The position numbers and the translations under genes were made by a program. A DNA stretch of 64,000 nucleotides. It comes from Nitratireductor arenosus (GTDB lineage: Bacteria > Pseudomonadota > Alphaproteobacteria > Rhizobiales > Rhizobiaceae). The notes under the pieces are model-generated. The model saw only the letters and a program-made list of their open reading frames with translations. It was not told the DNA's origin and did no database searches. The stretch is from positions 62,001 through 126,000 of the forward strand of contig NZ_WPHG01000001.1 of the NCBI RefSeq assembly GCF_009742725.1, given 5' to 3'. Positions 1 to 8,526 of this stretch are shown piece by piece (positions within the stretch are counted from its first letter, which is position 1; the number at the start of each line of letters is the position of its first letter).

Positions 1-1
1 G

Positions 2-661
2 CAACGCGTGGCGCTCGCCCGCGCACTGGTGTTCGAGCCGGAACTGGTCTTGATGGACGAGCCGCTCGGCGCGCTCGACAAACAGCTGCGCGAACATATG
101 CAGTTCGAGATCAAGCACCTGCACGAATCGCTCGGCGTCAGCGTGATCTACGTCACCCACGACCAGAGCGAGGCGCTGACGATGTCGGACCGGGTCGCGG
201 TCTTCAATGACGGCGTCATCCAGCAGCTCGCCTCGCCGGAAGAGCTCTATGAAAAGCCGGAAAACAGTTTCGTCGCCCAGTTCATCGGCGAGAACAATAC
301 GCTTGTCGGCAAGATCAGATCGATCAATGACGGCATCGCGCGCGTTCTTTTGAACGACGGCGAGGAGGTGATGGCGCTGGCGATCAATGCCGGCCCCGGC
401 GAGCGCACCCAGCTTTCCATCCGGCCCGAGCGTGTCGAGATCGACCCTGACGAAAGCGTCACGGATCACACCGTGACGGGACGCGTCGAGGAGGTGATCT
501 ATCTCGGTGACCATATCCGCACCCGCATGACGGTCGCCGACAACAGCGCCTTCGTGGTCAAGACCCGCAACCGGCTCGGCGCACGCCGCTTCAAGGCCGG
601 CGAAAGCGTGCGGGTCGGGTGGGCGACCGAGGATTGCCGGGCCCTCGACCACGGCGACTGA
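2..661 (+). CDS. ABC transporter ATP-binding subunit, PotA-like (5' end cut by window edge)
   Basis: This is the C-terminal two thirds of an importer ATPase; the open frame runs in from base 2, so the Walker A motif and the start lie outside the window. Visible are the end of the signature helix (QRVALARAL), Walker B with D-loop (LMDEPLGALD), the H-loop (YVTHDQSEAL) and, from about residue 130 of the visible part, a TOBE-type domain as in polyamine and iron importers. It hydrolyses ATP at the cytoplasmic face to drive uptake. The binding protein and two permeases follow on the same strand, so it is the first visible gene of one operon. The substrate is inferred from family only. Confidence 0.93.
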   Translation, partial: QRVALARALVFEPELVLMDEPLGALDKQLREHMQFEIKHLHESLGVSVIYVTHDQSEALTMSDRVAVFNDGVIQQLASPEELYEKPENSFVAQFIGENNTLVGKIRSINDGIARVLLNDGEEVMALAINAGPGERTQLSIRPERVEIDPDESVTDHTVTGRVEEVIYLGDHIRTRMTVADNSAFVVKTRNRLGARRFKAGESVRVGWATEDCRALDHGD

Positions 662-791
662 GCGCCTGGCGCGAGCACGATCCGAACAGGTCATCCGGCG
701 GACTTTGAGAGAAAAAACAAACGCCGGACACAAACTCGATGTGTCTTTCATCCCGAAGTTAAAGCAGTAAAAATCAAAGGAAGGTGTCAGT

Positions 792-1880
792 ATGAAACGG
801 GTTCTGATCTTGACCGGCACGGTTGCGGCCATCGCGTTTGGCGGTGCGATCGCGCAGGACAAACAACTGACGATCGTCTCCTGGGGCGGCGCCTATTCGA
901 AGTCCCAGATCGAGGCGTACCACAAGCCCTACACCGAAAAGACCGGCGTGGAGATCCTCAACGAGGACAAGTCGGCCAACGCATTGGCCGGCATTCGCGC
1001 CCAGGTCGAGGCCGGCAATGTGACCTGGGACGTGGTCGACATGCTGCAGGCCGACGCCCAGCGCGCCTGCGACGAGGGCCTGGTGATGGAAGTGCCGCAT
1101 GACGAGTGGCTCAAGGCGGCCCCCGACGGCACGCCGGCCTCCAAGGACTTCATCGAAGGCACGCTCGGCCCCTGCTTCATTCCGCAGATCCTCTATGCCA
1201 CGATGTTTGCCTACAATACCGAAGCGTTCCCCGATGGCGGCCCGCAGACGGTCGTGGACGTCTGGGATGTGGAAAAATTCCCCGGCACAAGGGCACTGCA
1301 GCAGATCCCGCAAAAGAACCTCGAATGGGCCCTGCTGGCCGACGGCGTGGAGACCGACAAGGTCTACGAGGTACTCGCCACCGAGGAAGGCCAGGATCGT
1401 GCCTTCGCCAAGCTCGACGAGATCAAGGACAACGTGATCTGGTGGTCGGAAGGCGCGCAGCCGCCGCAGATGCTGGCCGACAAGGAGGCGGTGATCGCCA
1501 CCGCCTATAATGGTCGCATCTTCAACGCGCAGGTCAACGAAGACCAGCCGTTCGAGATCATGTGGGATCACCAGATGTTCGAGACCGATGGCTGGGTGGT
1601 GCCGGTCGACACCGGCAATCTCGACACCATCAAGGACTATCTGGCGTTCGCGACCGATACGCAGCGCCTCGCCGATCAGGCCAAGTACATCTCCTACGGT
1701 CCGGCCCGCAAATCTTCGGCACCGCTGGTGGGAATGCTCGAGGGCACGGATATCGACATGAAACCGCACATGCCGACCAATCCGAAAAACCTCGAAACCG
1801 CGATCCCGTTCGACGTCCAATTCTGGGCCGATTACGGCGACGCGCTTGAAGAGCGTTTCAACGCCTGGGTCGCCGGCTGA
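792..1880 (+). CDS. Periplasmic substrate-binding protein, spermidine/putrescine (PotD) type
   Basis: 362 residues. The N-terminus is a Sec signal peptide (two basic residues, hydrophobic stretch, cleavage near AIAQ at 19-22). The mature part begins LTIVSWGGAYSKSQ, typical of PotD/PotF-like extracellular solute-binding proteins. A good Shine-Dalgarno sequence (AAGGAAGG) precedes the ATG. It should capture a small cationic ligand in the periplasm and deliver it to the permeases downstream. A strong RNA stem-loop follows the stop codon, as is common when the binding protein must be made in excess of the membrane subunits. The exact ligand (polyamine or another amine) cannot be read from sequence alone. 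Confidence 0.9.
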   Translation: MKRVLILTGTVAAIAFGGAIAQDKQLTIVSWGGAYSKSQIEAYHKPYTEKTGVEILNEDKSANALAGIRAQVEAGNVTWDVVDMLQADAQRACDEGLVMEVPHDEWLKAAPDGTPASKDFIEGTLGPCFIPQILYATMFAYNTEAFPDGGPQTVVDVWDVEKFPGTRALQQIPQKNLEWALLADGVETDKVYEVLATEEGQDRAFAKLDEIKDNVIWWSEGAQPPQMLADKEAVIATAYNGRIFNAQVNEDQPFEIMWDHQMFETDGWVVPVDTGNLDTIKDYLAFATDTQRLADQAKYISYGPARKSSAPLVGMLEGTDIDMKPHMPTNPKNLETAIPFDVQFWADYGDALEERFNAWVAG

Positions 1881-1892
1881 CCCGACGATCGC

Positions 1893-1916
1893 GGCGGGGC
1901 GCCATCGCGCCCCGCC
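1893..1916 (+). promoter_or_regulatory. Intra-operon stem-loop after the binding-protein gene
   Basis: A perfect 10-bp inverted repeat (GGCGGGGCGC / GCGCCCCGCC) with a 4-nt CATC loop sits 12 nt after the stop codon and 39 nt before the permease start. It has no T-run, so it is better read as an mRNA-stabilising or partial-attenuation hairpin than as a full terminator. Confidence 0.6.
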
Positions 1917-1954
1917 CGTTCCACCGCAATACCCGAATCCGACCGGACGGACAC

Positions 1955-3220
1955 ATGGCATCGTCACGAAAGACTTCCCGCGCGCCCATCCTGGCAGCCG
2001 ACGGCACGCCGCTGAAGCAGGCGCTGCACCGCTCGCAGAGAGCAGAACGACGCCGGGCCTTCGCGCTGGTGGCGCCGCTTCTGTTCTTCCTCTTGATCGT
2101 CTTCGTCGTGCCCATTCTCGCGATGATCTGGCGTTCGGTCTACAATCCCGAAATCCGAGGCTACCTGCCGCAGACCGCCGCGGCGCTCCAGGAATGGGAC
2201 GGAGAAGACGTGCCGCCCGAACCGGTGTTCCAGGCCATGGCCGCCGACATGATCGTCGGTATCGAAAACCGCACCATCGGCCGCGCCGCCGCGCGCATCA
2301 ACCGCGAAATCCCGGGCGCGCGCAGCACCGTGATGCGCACCGCCCGCAAGGTCGACGGATGGTCGGCGCCCTATCGCGAAAAGTTTCTCGACGCAGACGG
2401 CGACTGGGCCAATCTCGAACTCTGGCACATACTGAAGCGTGAATCGCGCCTGCTGACGCCAACCTATTATCTGCTTGCGGTCGACTATGAATACAATTCC
2501 AAGGGCGAGATTGCGCCGCGTCCGGAGATCTACCAAGTCTATACGGGGCTGTTTTTCCGCACCGCCTGGATGAGCATTCTGATCACGCTAATCTGTGTGG
2601 TGCTGGCCTATCCGATCTCCTACATGCTGGCGACCCAGCCGACACGGATCGCCAATTTGCTTTTGATCCTGGTGCTCTTGCCGTTCTGGACCTCGCTGCT
2701 GGTGCGCACCTCGGCCTGGATCGTGCTGTTGCAGCAACAGGGTGTCATCAACGAGCTTCTGGTAGCGGTCGGCGTCATCGGCGACGATGGCAGGCTGCGG
2801 ATGATCTACAACCGCACCGGCACGATCGTGGCCATGACCCACATCCTGTTGCCGTTCATGGTGCTGCCGCTCTATTCGGTGATGAAGACCATTCCACCGA
2901 GCTATCTCAGAGCCGCGAAATCGCTCGGCGCGCATCCGTTCCGCGCCTGGTGGCGGGTCTATTTCCCGCTCACCGTTCCCGGATTGGCGGCCGGCTGCAT
3001 CCTCGTCTTCATCCTGGCGATCGGTTACTACATCACACCGGCGCTGGTCGGCGGCGACAGCGGCATCTTCATCTCCAACCTGATCGCGCAGAACATGCAG
3101 GGATCGAGCGCACAGCTCAAGCTGGCGGCCGCGCTGGCGACCATCCTGCTGGTCGCCGTGCTGATCGTCTACTGGGTGTTCAACAAGCTGGTCGGCGTCG
3201 ACCGGCTGAAGTTCGGATAG
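1955..3220 (+). CDS. ABC transporter permease, PotB-like, with a large periplasmic insertion
   Basis: 421 residues, about 120 longer than a standard PotB. A first membrane segment (about residues 28-52) is followed by a hydrophilic stretch of about 130 residues (55-185) before the five remaining segments. The cytoplasmic EAA loop that docks the ATPase is clear (YLRAAKSLGAHPFRAWW, about residues 315-330). It forms half of the membrane channel with the next gene, whose start is 9 nt downstream. The insertion between the first and second segments should lie in the periplasm; its role is unknown, and it might contact the binding protein. Confidence 0.9.
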   Translation: MASSRKTSRAPILAADGTPLKQALHRSQRAERRRAFALVAPLLFFLLIVFVVPILAMIWRSVYNPEIRGYLPQTAAALQEWDGEDVPPEPVFQAMAADMIVGIENRTIGRAAARINREIPGARSTVMRTARKVDGWSAPYREKFLDADGDWANLELWHILKRESRLLTPTYYLLAVDYEYNSKGEIAPRPEIYQVYTGLFFRTAWMSILITLICVVLAYPISYMLATQPTRIANLLLILVLLPFWTSLLVRTSAWIVLLQQQGVINELLVAVGVIGDDGRLRMIYNRTGTIVAMTHILLPFMVLPLYSVMKTIPPSYLRAAKSLGAHPFRAWWRVYFPLTVPGLAAGCILVFILAIGYYITPALVGGDSGIFISNLIAQNMQGSSAQLKLAAALATILLVAVLIVYWVFNKLVGVDRLKFG

Positions 3221-3229
3221 GAGACGCGC

Positions 3230-4081
3230 ATGGCCCTGCCCTCATATGCAACGCCGGTCGAGCGCATCTGGCATTATGCCTTCAATGTGATCTGCGGGCT
3301 GATCTTCTTCTTCCTGATCGCCCCGATCATCGTCATCATTCCGCTCGCCTTCAACGCCGAACCTTATTTCACCTTCACGCGCGAGATGCTGACTTTCGAT
3401 CCGCAGGGCTATTCCCTGCGCTGGTTCGACAATCTGTTCAGTTCGTCGGAATGGATGAGTTCGATCCGCAATTCCTTCATCATCTCGATCGCCTCGACGA
3501 TTGTCGCCACCGCGCTCGGCACATTGGCCGCACTCGGACTGAACCGTCCCAGCATGCCGGCGCGGGGACTGATCACCGCCGTGCTGATTTCGCCGATGAT
3601 CGTACCGCTGATCATCACGGCCGCCGCCCTGTTCAGCTTTTTCGCCCGCGCCGGCCTTTCGCAAACCTTTCCGGGCATCATCCTCAGCCATGTCGTGCTC
3701 GGAACGCCGTTCGTGGTGCTGACTGTGACGGCCTCGCTCGCCGGCTTCAACGAGACGCTGATCCGTGCCTCGCAAAGTCTCGGCGCCAACCAGACGCGCA
3801 CCTTCTTCAAGGTGATCCTGCCGCTGCTTCTGCCCGGCGTGATCTCGGGCGCACTGTTTGCCTTCGTCACCTCGCTGGACGAGGTGGTGATCGTCAATTT
3901 CATGGCCGGCCCGGAACAGACGCCGATGACGGTGCGCATGTTCTCCGGACTGCGGGAGGAAATCAGCCCGACCATCCTGGCGCTGGCGAGCCTGCTGGTG
4001 GCGCTCTCGATCCTGCTCTTGAGCACGCTGGAGATGATCCGGCGCCGCAACGAGCGGCTGCGCGGCATGTCGCCTGGCTGA
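3230..4081 (+). CDS. ABC transporter permease, PotC-like
   Basis: 283 residues with six predicted membrane segments and the EAA loop (LIRASQSLGANQTRTFFKV, about residues 180-198). It is the second permease half of the importer and the last gene of the operon: a stem-loop and a 264-nt intergenic region follow. Its length is normal for PotC. Start is the ATG after GGAGACGCGC, a good ribosome site. Substrate specificity is not visible. Confidence 0.9.
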   Translation: MALPSYATPVERIWHYAFNVICGLIFFFLIAPIIVIIPLAFNAEPYFTFTREMLTFDPQGYSLRWFDNLFSSSEWMSSIRNSFIISIASTIVATALGTLAALGLNRPSMPARGLITAVLISPMIVPLIITAAALFSFFARAGLSQTFPGIILSHVVLGTPFVVLTVTASLAGFNETLIRASQSLGANQTRTFFKVILPLLLPGVISGALFAFVTSLDEVVIVNFMAGPEQTPMTVRMFSGLREEISPTILALASLLVALSILLLSTLEMIRRRNERLRGMSPG

Positions 4082-4189
4082 CGGAAACCGGTTATCCGAG
4101 GGGAACGCGGCGCGCACGGGCAGCAAAGACCCGGCGCGTCGCGTTGTTTGGCGCCGGCGCCGCGCGGTGGTACGGACGCAACTGCAATC

Positions 4190-4210
4190 GACGGGAGACC
4201 CACTCCCGTC
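4190..4210 (+). terminator. Stem-loop, probable end of the ABC operon
   Basis: A perfect 8-bp inverted repeat (GACGGGAG / CTCCCGTC) with a 5-nt loop lies 109 nt after the last permease. Only a short, delayed T-run (AATTTT near 4220) follows, so termination strength is uncertain. Confidence 0.4.
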
Positions 4211-4307
4211 AGGCCCGCAATTTTCCGCGTGATCGTCACCGCAATCGGCCGACCTTGTCGCAGTCGCGCTTGCGCAGCCGCCTCGGCGGGCGCTACGATG
4301 GGGTTGA

Positions 4308-4328
4308 ATGGTTCTATTTCATAACATT
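4308..4328 (+). promoter_or_regulatory. Candidate operator, ATAACATT type, before the HSD10-like gene
   Basis: The right half (ATAACATT, 4321-4328) is identical to the right half of the site in the MarR/crotonase promoter. The left half is degenerate (GGTTCT where the other sites have TGTTNT). It ends 17 nt before the ATG at 4346, so a bound protein would block the start region. See the two related sites at 33887 and 36376. Confidence 0.45.
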
Positions 4329-4345
4329 GTTGGAGGACACTCATC

Positions 4346-5107
4346 ATGAACCCATCGGGCGAGGTTGCGATCGTCACAGGCGGCGGCTCGGGACTGGGCG
4401 AGGCGACGGCGCGGGCGCTGGCCGCCAAGGGCGCCAGAATCGCTATTCTCGACGTCGGCATGGAGCGCGCGCAGAAAGTCGCCGACGAACTCGATGGCAT
4501 CGCAGTGCGCTGCGACGTTTCCGGCGCGGAGAGCGCCGAAGCCGCGATCGCGGAGGTGGCCGACAGGCTGGGTGGACCGCGCATGCTGGTCAATTGCGCC
4601 GGCATCGCCATCGCGATGAAGACCACCGGCAAGGACGGCGCGCATTCGCTCGATGCCTACCGCAAGGTGATCGAGGTCAATTTGATCGGCACCTTCAATA
4701 TGATCCGTCTTTTCGCCGTGCATTGCGAGAAGCTGGAGCCGTTGGACGGCGGTGAACGCGGCGTGATCGTCAACACCGCCTCGGTGGCGGCCTTCGACGG
4801 GCAGGTCGGTCAGGTGGCCTATTCCTCCTCCAAGGGCGGCGTGGTCGGCCTCACCCTGCCTGTGGCGCGCGATTTGTCGCGCGCGGGCATCAGAGTATGC
4901 ACCATCGCACCGGGCATTTTCCGCACCCCGATGATGGCAGGCCTGCCCGAGGAGGCGCAGCAATCGCTCGGCCAGCAGGTACCCTTCCCGCCGCGTCTGG
5001 GCGAGCCGTCGGAATATGCCGCGCTCGCCTGCCACATCGTGGATAACCAGATGCTCAACGGCGAGACCATCCGCCTCGACGGCGCGATCCGTATGGCCCC
5101 CCGCTGA
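4346..5107 (+). CDS. Short-chain dehydrogenase, 3-hydroxyacyl-CoA dehydrogenase type II (HSD10-like)
   Basis: 253 residues, normal for the family. It has the NAD-binding TGGGSGLG motif (about 12-19), the NCAG motif and the catalytic Ser, Tyr and Lys in NTASVAAF and YSSSKGG (about 160-170). The C-terminus ([16 protein letters not shown]) resembles the mitochondrial HSD10 group, which oxidises 3-hydroxy-2-methylbutyryl-CoA and other short 3-hydroxyacyl-CoAs. GGAGG lies 9 nt before the ATG. The CoA-transferase/racemase gene starts 17 nt downstream, so the pair is probably one operon acting on methyl-branched acyl-CoAs. The putative operator lies directly upstream. Confidence 0.85.
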   Translation: MNPSGEVAIVTGGGSGLGEATARALAAKGARIAILDVGMERAQKVADELDGIAVRCDVSGAESAEAAIAEVADRLGGPRMLVNCAGIAIAMKTTGKDGAHSLDAYRKVIEVNLIGTFNMIRLFAVHCEKLEPLDGGERGVIVNTASVAAFDGQVGQVAYSSSKGGVVGLTLPVARDLSRAGIRVCTIAPGIFRTPMMAGLPEEAQQSLGQQVPFPPRLGEPSEYAALACHIVDNQMLNGETIRLDGAIRMAPR

Positions 5108-5124
5108 ACCGAGGACGGCGGGCA

Positions 5125-6282
5125 ATGGAGAGCACGCAGCGCACCGGGCCGCTCGCCGGCCTCAAGGTCGTCGAGATGGCGGGGATCGGCCCGGTGCCGC
5201 TCGCCGGTCTTATGCTCGCCGAAATGGGCGCAAAGGTTCTCCGCGTCGAGCGCCTGCGTAGCGGGCGCCCGTTCCTGAACATTCCCGAGGCCTTCGATCT
5301 CGACCGCCACGGTCGCGACACGCTCAAGATCGACCTCAAACACGCCGACGGCGTGACGCTGGTGCGCGGGCTCGCCGCCGGGGCCGACATCGTCATCGAG
5401 GGCTACCGGCCCGGCGTCATGGAACGGCTGGGGCTGGGGCCGGAGGTGCTGTGCGCCGACAATGCCGGGCTCGTCTATGGCCGCATGACCGGTTTCGGCC
5501 AGGACGGGCCGCTCGCCGAACGGGCCGGGCACGACCTGACCTATCTGGCGCTGTCCGGCGTCCTGCACGCGATCGGCCCTAGAGACGGCAAGCCACTGCC
5601 GCCGCTCAACCTCGTCGCCGACTATGGCGGCGGGACGATGTTCCTGATCGCCGGCGTGCTGGCCGCCCTGGTAGCGCGGGCGCGCACCGGTAAAGGCCAG
5701 GTGGTCGACGCGGCGATGATCGACGGCGCCTCAATGCTCGCCGCGCCGTTCTTCGCCTTCATGGCGGCCGGCATCTGGCAAGACAAACGTGGCGCCAACC
5801 TGCTCGATTCGGGCTGCCCGTTCTATGACACCTACGAGACGGCCGATGACAAACACGTCGCCGTCGCCTGTCTGGAGCCACAGTTCTTCGCCGAATTCGC
5901 CCGCCTGCTGCCGCTCGAGGAACGCCTGGCTAAGGCGCAATACGACACGGCGCGCTGGCAGGAGATGCGCGCCGCGATCGCTGCCAGGCTGAAATGCGAA
6001 CCACGCGACCACTGGGCGTCGCTGTTCGCAGACACCGATGCCTGCGTGGCACCGGTGCTGTCGCTCGCCGAAGCGCCGGCGCATCCGCACAACCGGGCGC
6101 GGGCGACCCATGTCGAGACCGGCGGCTTGACCCGGCCCGGCCCGGCGCCCCGTTTCGCCAGAACCCCGTCGGCGCCGCTCGGACCGTCGGCCGCGCGGCC
6201 CACCGCCGCCATTCTCGGCGATTTCGGCATCGAGGAGACCAGGGCCGAAACCCTCGTCGACGCCGGTATTCTCGGCGTATAA
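5125..6282 (+). CDS. CaiB/BaiF-family protein, alpha-methylacyl-CoA racemase-like
   Basis: 385 residues. The N-terminus (PLAGLKVVEMAGIGPVPLA) and the residues expected for racemases of this family are present: His in GHDLTYL, Asp in ADYGGG and Glu in EPQFFAEF. Known family members epimerise 2-methylacyl-CoA so that beta-oxidation can proceed; others transfer CoA. The partner upstream acts on 2-methyl-3-hydroxyacyl-CoA, which favours racemase. It ends 5 nt before the next start. Cytoplasmic. Confidence 0.85.
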   Translation: MESTQRTGPLAGLKVVEMAGIGPVPLAGLMLAEMGAKVLRVERLRSGRPFLNIPEAFDLDRHGRDTLKIDLKHADGVTLVRGLAAGADIVIEGYRPGVMERLGLGPEVLCADNAGLVYGRMTGFGQDGPLAERAGHDLTYLALSGVLHAIGPRDGKPLPPLNLVADYGGGTMFLIAGVLAALVARARTGKGQVVDAAMIDGASMLAAPFFAFMAAGIWQDKRGANLLDSGCPFYDTYETADDKHVAVACLEPQFFAEFARLLPLEERLAKAQYDTARWQEMRAAIAARLKCEPRDHWASLFADTDACVAPVLSLAEAPAHPHNRARATHVETGGLTRPGPAPRFARTPSAPLGPSAARPTAAILGDFGIEETRAETLVDAGILGV

Positions 6283-6287
6283 ACAGC

Positions 6288-7097
6288 ATGGATAATGCGG
6301 CCGTGCCGCGGGACAAAATGACCGACAAGAAACCCGATCCGATCCGCGAAACCGATGCCGAATCGATCCGGCTCGCCAGCACGCTGATACGCACGGCCCG
6401 TTTTGGGGCGCTGGCCGTGCTCGACCCGAAGACCGGGGCGCCCTCGGCAAGCCGAGTGGCAACCGCGACCGATCTCGACGGTACCCCGCTGATCCTGGTG
6501 TCCGCGCTATCCGGCCACACCGCCGGGCTGACGGCCGATCCGCGCTGCTCGTTGCTGCTCGGCGAGCCCGGCAAGGGCGACCCGCTCGCCCATCCGCGCA
6601 TCACGCTTAGCTGCCGCGCCGAAAAGCTCGACCGCAACGCGGCCGATGGCGCGCGCGCCCGCCGCCGCTACCTCAACCGGCACCCGAAGGCAAAGCTCTA
6701 TGCCGATTTCGGCGATTTTTCCTTCTTCCGGCTCGCCCTTCAGAGCGCCAGTCTGAATGGTGGATTTGGCAAGGCCTATCTGTTGGGACGGGCCGATCTC
6801 GTCGCCGAACATCCGGCCAATTCGGGGCTGGCCGAAACAGAACAGGGCGCCATCGATCACATGAACGCCGACCACCGCGACGCGATCGCTGCCTATGCCC
6901 GCCATTTCGCCGGCGCCAGGGACCGGCGCGCATGGCTTTTGACCGGCATCGATGCCGGGGGTCTGGACATCGCCAGCGGTACCGAGGCCCGGCGGATTTT
7001 CTTCCCCCGCGTCCTAACCGACGCCGCCGATTTGCGCAGCGTACTCGTCGATATGGCGAAAACGGCGCGAAAACACGAAGCATCCACGACTTCGTGA
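6288..7097 (+). CDS. HugZ-like flavin/heme-binding protein (pyridoxamine-phosphate-oxidase fold + DUF2470)
   Basis: 269 residues from the ATG just after the preceding stop codon. An N-terminal split-barrel domain (about residues 25-165, IRTARFGALAVLDP and later LYADFGDFSFFRL) is followed by a DUF2470-type C-terminal domain (IDHMNADHRDAIAAYARHF), the architecture of HugZ/HutZ proteins that bind heme, and of related general oxidases. Whether this one degrades heme cannot be told here. A second possible start is the ATG 11 codons later. It sits next to the CoA genes but is probably functionally separate. Confidence 0.8.
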   Translation: MDNAAVPRDKMTDKKPDPIRETDAESIRLASTLIRTARFGALAVLDPKTGAPSASRVATATDLDGTPLILVSALSGHTAGLTADPRCSLLLGEPGKGDPLAHPRITLSCRAEKLDRNAADGARARRRYLNRHPKAKLYADFGDFSFFRLALQSASLNGGFGKAYLLGRADLVAEHPANSGLAETEQGAIDHMNADHRDAIAAYARHFAGARDRRAWLLTGIDAGGLDIASGTEARRIFFPRVLTDAADLRSVLVDMAKTARKHEASTTS

Positions 7098-7265
7098 GAC
7101 CAAGCGGCATTATTTGACGCGCCTGCGCTTTCGTCCGCTTCGAATCTGGACTAACTTCATTGATACAGGGGGTAATGGCCGGGTATGGGGCACCTGGTCG
7201 GGTCGGTTTCTGATCCTGGCTTCCTGAAACAACGATTAGATCAATCCCCTCGCAGGAGGCGGACA

Positions 7266-7589
7266 TTGGCACCAGTACAACTCTTGGCTCATGCCGACAC
7301 CGCAGCAGAATTCCTAACCGCTTTCGCGAACAGCAAGCGAATACAGATCATGTGCGAGATCCTCGGGCGCGAATTGCCGGTCGGCGTGATCGCCTCGAAG
7401 GTCGGGCTTAGCCAGTCAGCGCTCTCGCAGCATCTGGCCCGTCTACGCAATCTCGGCCTGGTGCACACGCGCCGGGACAAGCAGACCATCTATTATTCCT
7501 GCGGGTCGGAGGACGTCAGAAGGCTGTTTAAGGCCCTCGACGACATTTTCGCCGACGATGACGAGCACACGGTTTCCAAGCAGCGCTGA
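7266..7589 (+). CDS. ArsR-family transcriptional regulator, NolR-like (TTG start)
   Basis: 107 residues. AGGAGG lies 6 nt before TTG at 7266, which fixes this start. The winged helix-turn-helix (VGVIASKVGLSQSALSQHLARLRNLGLVHTR in part, about residues 43-75) and the wing QTIYYSC are very like rhizobial NolR, a repressor of nodulation and other genes in free-living and symbiotic rhizobia. The cysteine metal-binding box (CxC) of the ArsR/SmtB sensors is absent, so metal sensing by that site is not expected. About 170 nt of promoter DNA precedes it. The likely targets are not identifiable from this window. Confidence 0.8.
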   Translation: MAPVQLLAHADTAAEFLTAFANSKRIQIMCEILGRELPVGVIASKVGLSQSALSQHLARLRNLGLVHTRRDKQTIYYSCGSEDVRRLFKALDDIFADDDEHTVSKQR

Positions 7590-7698
7590 CCGCCCCATAC
7601 CCGCGGGTACAAGCGCTTTCAGCGCGCCCCGACCCGGTTCACAGTTCCGTCGACTTGGCCGATGATCGTATTTTCGTATCGGTTCCGGATTCGCCCGC

Positions 7699-8526
7699 AT
7701 GCCAGCCCAGATCATTCCCGTCGACGATCCGGCCGACCCCCGGCTCGCCCCCTATCGCGATATCCGCGAACGCGACCTGGTCGGCCGCCAGGGCCGCTTC
7801 ATCGCCGAAGGCAAGGTCGTGCTCAATGTTTTGTTGCGGCAAAGCCCGTTCGAGACGGAATCGCTACTCCTGCTGGAAAACCGGCTTGCCGGGGTTGACG
7901 AGCTGATCGAGGCCGCGCCGGACGGCGTGCCGGCCTATGTGTGCCCGGCAGCGGTGCTTGACGCGGTAGCGGGATTTCACGTCCATCGCGGCATCCTGGC
8001 GCTCGGCCGCCGGTCAGCGGCGCGCGAGCTCGACGCGGCTCTCGAGGCGCTTCCGGCGAACGCGCTGGTGATCGTTCTGGCCGGCCTCGCCAATCACGAC
8101 AATATCGGCGCCATCTTCCGCAACGCCGCCGCCTTCGAAGCCGATCTGGTCGTTCTCGACGAAACCGCTGGCGATCCGCTCTACCGCAAGGCGATCCGCG
8201 TCTCGGTCGGCGCAGCGCTCAAGGTTCCGTTCGTGCGCGCCGGCGCGGTGGCGACGATAACCGAACGGCTTGCCGCGCACGACTTCGACTGCCTGGCCTT
8301 GTCGCCGTCGGGCGGCACGTCCGTCGGCGCGTACCGCCCCGGCCGGCGCCGCGCGCTGTTTTTCGGCAGCGAAGGTCCCGGGCTGCCGGAACCGGTCATG
8401 CGGTCGATGCGTACGATACGCATCCCAATGTCGGAGCGGTTCGACAGTCTGAACGTCGCGGCGGCCTCCGCCATTGCCCTGCACCGGCTGTGGCACGGCG
8501 CGGACGCGGCGGGCTCAGCGGACTGA
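7699..8526 (+). CDS. SpoU/TrmH-family RNA 2'-O-methyltransferase
   Basis: 275 residues with all three knot-forming motifs of the SPOUT class: NHDNIGAIFRNAAAF (about 130-144), ALFFGSEGPGLPE (about 213-225) and IPMSERFDSLNVAAASAIAL (about 238-257). The enzyme transfers methyl from S-adenosylmethionine to a ribose 2'-OH of tRNA or rRNA; the target is not identifiable. The last 12 bases overlap the end of the convergent coiled-coil gene. The ribosome site before the ATG is weak. Confidence 0.88.
   Translation: MPAQIIPVDDPADPRLAPYRDIRERDLVGRQGRFIAEGKVVLNVLLRQSPFETESLLLLENRLAGVDELIEAAPDGVPAYVCPAAVLDAVAGFHVHRGILALGRRSAARELDAALEALPANALVIVLAGLANHDNIGAIFRNAAAFEADLVVLDETAGDPLYRKAIRVSVGAALKVPFVRAGAVATITERLAAHDFDCLALSPSGGTSVGAYRPGRRRALFFGSEGPGLPEPVMRSMRTIRIPMSERFDSLNVAAASAIALHRLWHGADAAGSAD

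Noticed and set aside
1893-1916. Stem-loop as a full terminator of the binding-protein gene
   Set aside because: No T-run, and the permeases follow at 39 nt in the same operon; treated as a stabilising or attenuating hairpin.
774-1967. Open frame antisense to the substrate-binding protein
   Set aside because: The sense frame has a signal peptide and family motifs; the antisense frame has no ribosome site and no recognisable domain.
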